From NCBI GenBank assembly GCA_905234625.1, contig CAJOIC010000006.1, positions 1-32,374 on the forward strand: a stretch of DNA of 32,374 bases. The letters run 5' to 3'. Below, in pieces: positions 31,139-32,374 of this stretch (positions within the stretch are counted from its first letter, which is position 1; every line of letters begins with the position of its first letter). The notes beneath the pieces were generated by a model. That model had not been told where the DNA came from. It saw only the letters and a program-made list of their open reading frames with translations, and ran no database searches. The translations under genes and the position numbers were made by a program. The stretch is from an uncultured Oscillospiraceae bacterium (GTDB taxonomy: Bacteria > Bacillota > Clostridia > Oscillospirales > Oscillospiraceae).

Positions 31139-32374
31139 ATGATGAAAAAGACCGCTGTGGCGGCGCTGCTCCTGGCGCTGGTCCTGTGTCTGACCGGGTG
31201 CGGACGGTTCGTCAGCATCCTGCCGGGGACGGAGCTTCCCTCCGAGAGCATTTCCGTCGCGGAGGACGGCGAGGCCGCCTTCCAGGAGCGCCCGCTGCTG
31301 ACCTTTGTGGGGCGGGAGAGCTTCGGCGAGACCTACTATACCGATACCCCCACGGCCCTGGGCTACCAGCCCACCGCCGCGGACGGTACCGTGGGCTGCC
31401 GGTCCTATGTGTTCGACCGGGCCACCATCATCACAGCCTGCGACGCTCTGCGGGCCATGACGGTGACGGGCATCTCCGAGGAGGAGCCCGTGTCCCGGGC
31501 GGAGTATACACTCACCCTGGGGGGCGGGGAGCTGGCCGTCGTCTTCGGCATCCTGGCGGACGGGCAGACCCATGTCCTGAGTACCGCCGTAGGGGACTAT
31601 ACCATCGTGGGCGGGGACGACCTCTGGGCCATCGGATTCCCGGCGTACAGCCCAGATTTCGACGTTTTTGACCTGTATTTCGACAGCTCCGTTCGCGCCT
31701 TTGCGGACAGCTTCGACAGCGAGACCCCCGTGTCCGTGGGCTATCGCCTGAACAGCGGCGCCAGCATCACCAGCACCGATCCCGCGGCGGTGGAAGCCGC
31801 CTTCCGGGCGCTGGCGGGCGCCGAGATCATCGTGGTGGAGGATCAGCCGGACCAGAACATCGACCTGACCCAGACCCGGGATTACTTCTTCACCCTGGAG
31901 GACGGTACCCGCTATACCTTCTCCTTCGCCCAGCGGTGCCTGGCGGTGACCGCGAACCAGAGCTTCGGCCCGGTGTATTACTGGATCTCCGGGACGGACG
32001 AGCTCTGGGCCGTGGAGATCGCCTCGGAGAATACGAACGGCGCCTTTGAGGGCGGCGCGCTGGCGGGCCTGCGGGAGGATATCCGGCGGGCGGCGGACGC
32101 GGCGGATGCCGATGACGACGCCGAGCTGACGGTCTCCGGGGTCTTCGTGGAGTACGCCATCGGCGACCAGAGCGGCTACATCGCCCTGGACGGGGACGAT
32201 GCCGCGGACTTCGTGCGGACGGTCTGCGCCGTGGGGGTCCAGCCGGACACCGTGGAGACGCCCGAGGGCGATAAGCTCACCGTGTCCGTCACCCTGTCGG
32301 ACGGCTCCGGCCCCATCCTCTATTTCACCGGGGACGCCATCCAGCAGGTCGTGGGCATCAGCTATGCCTGCGAC
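31139..32374 (+). CDS. Repeat-containing lipoprotein, 3' end beyond the window
   Basis: The frame is open for 412 codons to the window edge without a stop, so the gene is partial. It starts with a signal peptide (MMKKTAVAALLLALVLCLTGC) and a lipobox LTGC with Cys21, predicting a lipid-anchored extracytoplasmic protein. The rest is acidic and rich in predicted strands. At least two related units are visible: YTLTLGGG...GGDDLWAI (residues 123-165) and YFFTLEDG...GTDELWAV (249-292). Each is preceded by an A-L/F-R-A segment, and a third partial unit starts near residue 358. I do not recognise a named family. GGGAGGGAG precedes two adjacent ATG codons (31139 and 31142), and either could be used. 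A promoter lies upstream. Confidence 0.8.
   Translation, partial: MMKKTAVAALLLALVLCLTGCGRFVSILPGTELPSESISVAEDGEAAFQERPLLTFVGRESFGETYYTDTPTALGYQPTAADGTVGCRSYVFDRATIITACDALRAMTVTGISEEEPVSRAEYTLTLGGGELAVVFGILADGQTHVLSTAVGDYTIVGGDDLWAIGFPAYSPDFDVFDLYFDSSVRAFADSFDSETPVSVGYRLNSGASITSTDPAAVEAAFRALAGAEIIVVEDQPDQNIDLTQTRDYFFTLEDGTRYTFSFAQRCLAVTANQSFGPVYYWISGTDELWAVEIASENTNGAFEGGALAGLREDIRRAADAADADDDAELTVSGVFVEYAIGDQSGYIALDGDDAADFVRTVCAVGVQPDTVETPEGDKLTVSVTLSDGSGPILYFTGDAIQQVVGISYACD

Noticed and set aside
1-32374. CRISPR array, tRNA/rRNA genes, insertion sequences, riboswitches
   Set aside because: No regularly spaced repeats, cloverleaf-like sequences, transposase genes or leader structures that I could support were seen on either strand.

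Overview
The window is a chromosomal replication-origin region from a GC-rich, spore-forming Gram-positive bacterium. A Clostridia member of the Oscillospirales type (Flavonifractor/Dysosmobacter-like gut lineages) is my inference. It rests on the dnaA-dnaN-recF-remB-gyrB-gyrA order, the germinant-receptor genes, the spore protease gene gpr, strong purine-rich ribosome binding sites and the high GC content. No tRNA, rRNA, CRISPR array, insertion sequence or prophage gene is visible.

Left arm (1-8030): a gerA-gerC-gerB germinant-receptor operon on the + strand ends at a hairpin. Next come tspO and the transcription-repair coupling factor mfd on the - strand, with mfd divergent from dnaA.

Origin core (8031-18153): dnaA has a clear promoter. 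The dnaA-dnaN gap holds a cluster of atypical DnaA boxes, a 13-bp inverted repeat and a DnaA-trio-like tract, and is the likely oriC. dnaN, recF, remB and gyrB follow tightly. An AT-rich DUF3800 gene then interrupts the gyrB-gyrA junction. gyrA overlaps rnhA by four bases, and a strong terminator closes the unit.

Middle (18174-24872): a GNAT acetyltransferase is divergent from an AbrB-ABC transporter operon whose promoter carries two different palindromes. A ROK sugar kinase and a UPF0173 hydrolase form a - strand pair. A + strand operon follows: a degenerate iron-alcohol-dehydrogenase homologue, ornithine carbamoyltransferase and a zinc-ribbon membrane protein.

Right arm (24873-32374): two perfect parS sites bracket a parA-parB-serS operon on the - strand, with gpr upstream. 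rpsT (TTG start, near-ideal promoter), a GH13 alpha-glycosidase and a lipoprotein cut by the window edge complete the region.

Overall the window joins replication initiation (DnaA, clamp, RecF), topology (gyrase, RNase HI), segregation (ParAB-parS) and spore life cycle (ger, gpr). The least explained items are the DUF3800 insertion, a 16-bp palindrome family built on TTTCCCGGGAAA at two places, the altered DnaA DNA-binding signature matched by non-consensus boxes, and a dehydrogenase homologue lacking its metal-binding histidines.
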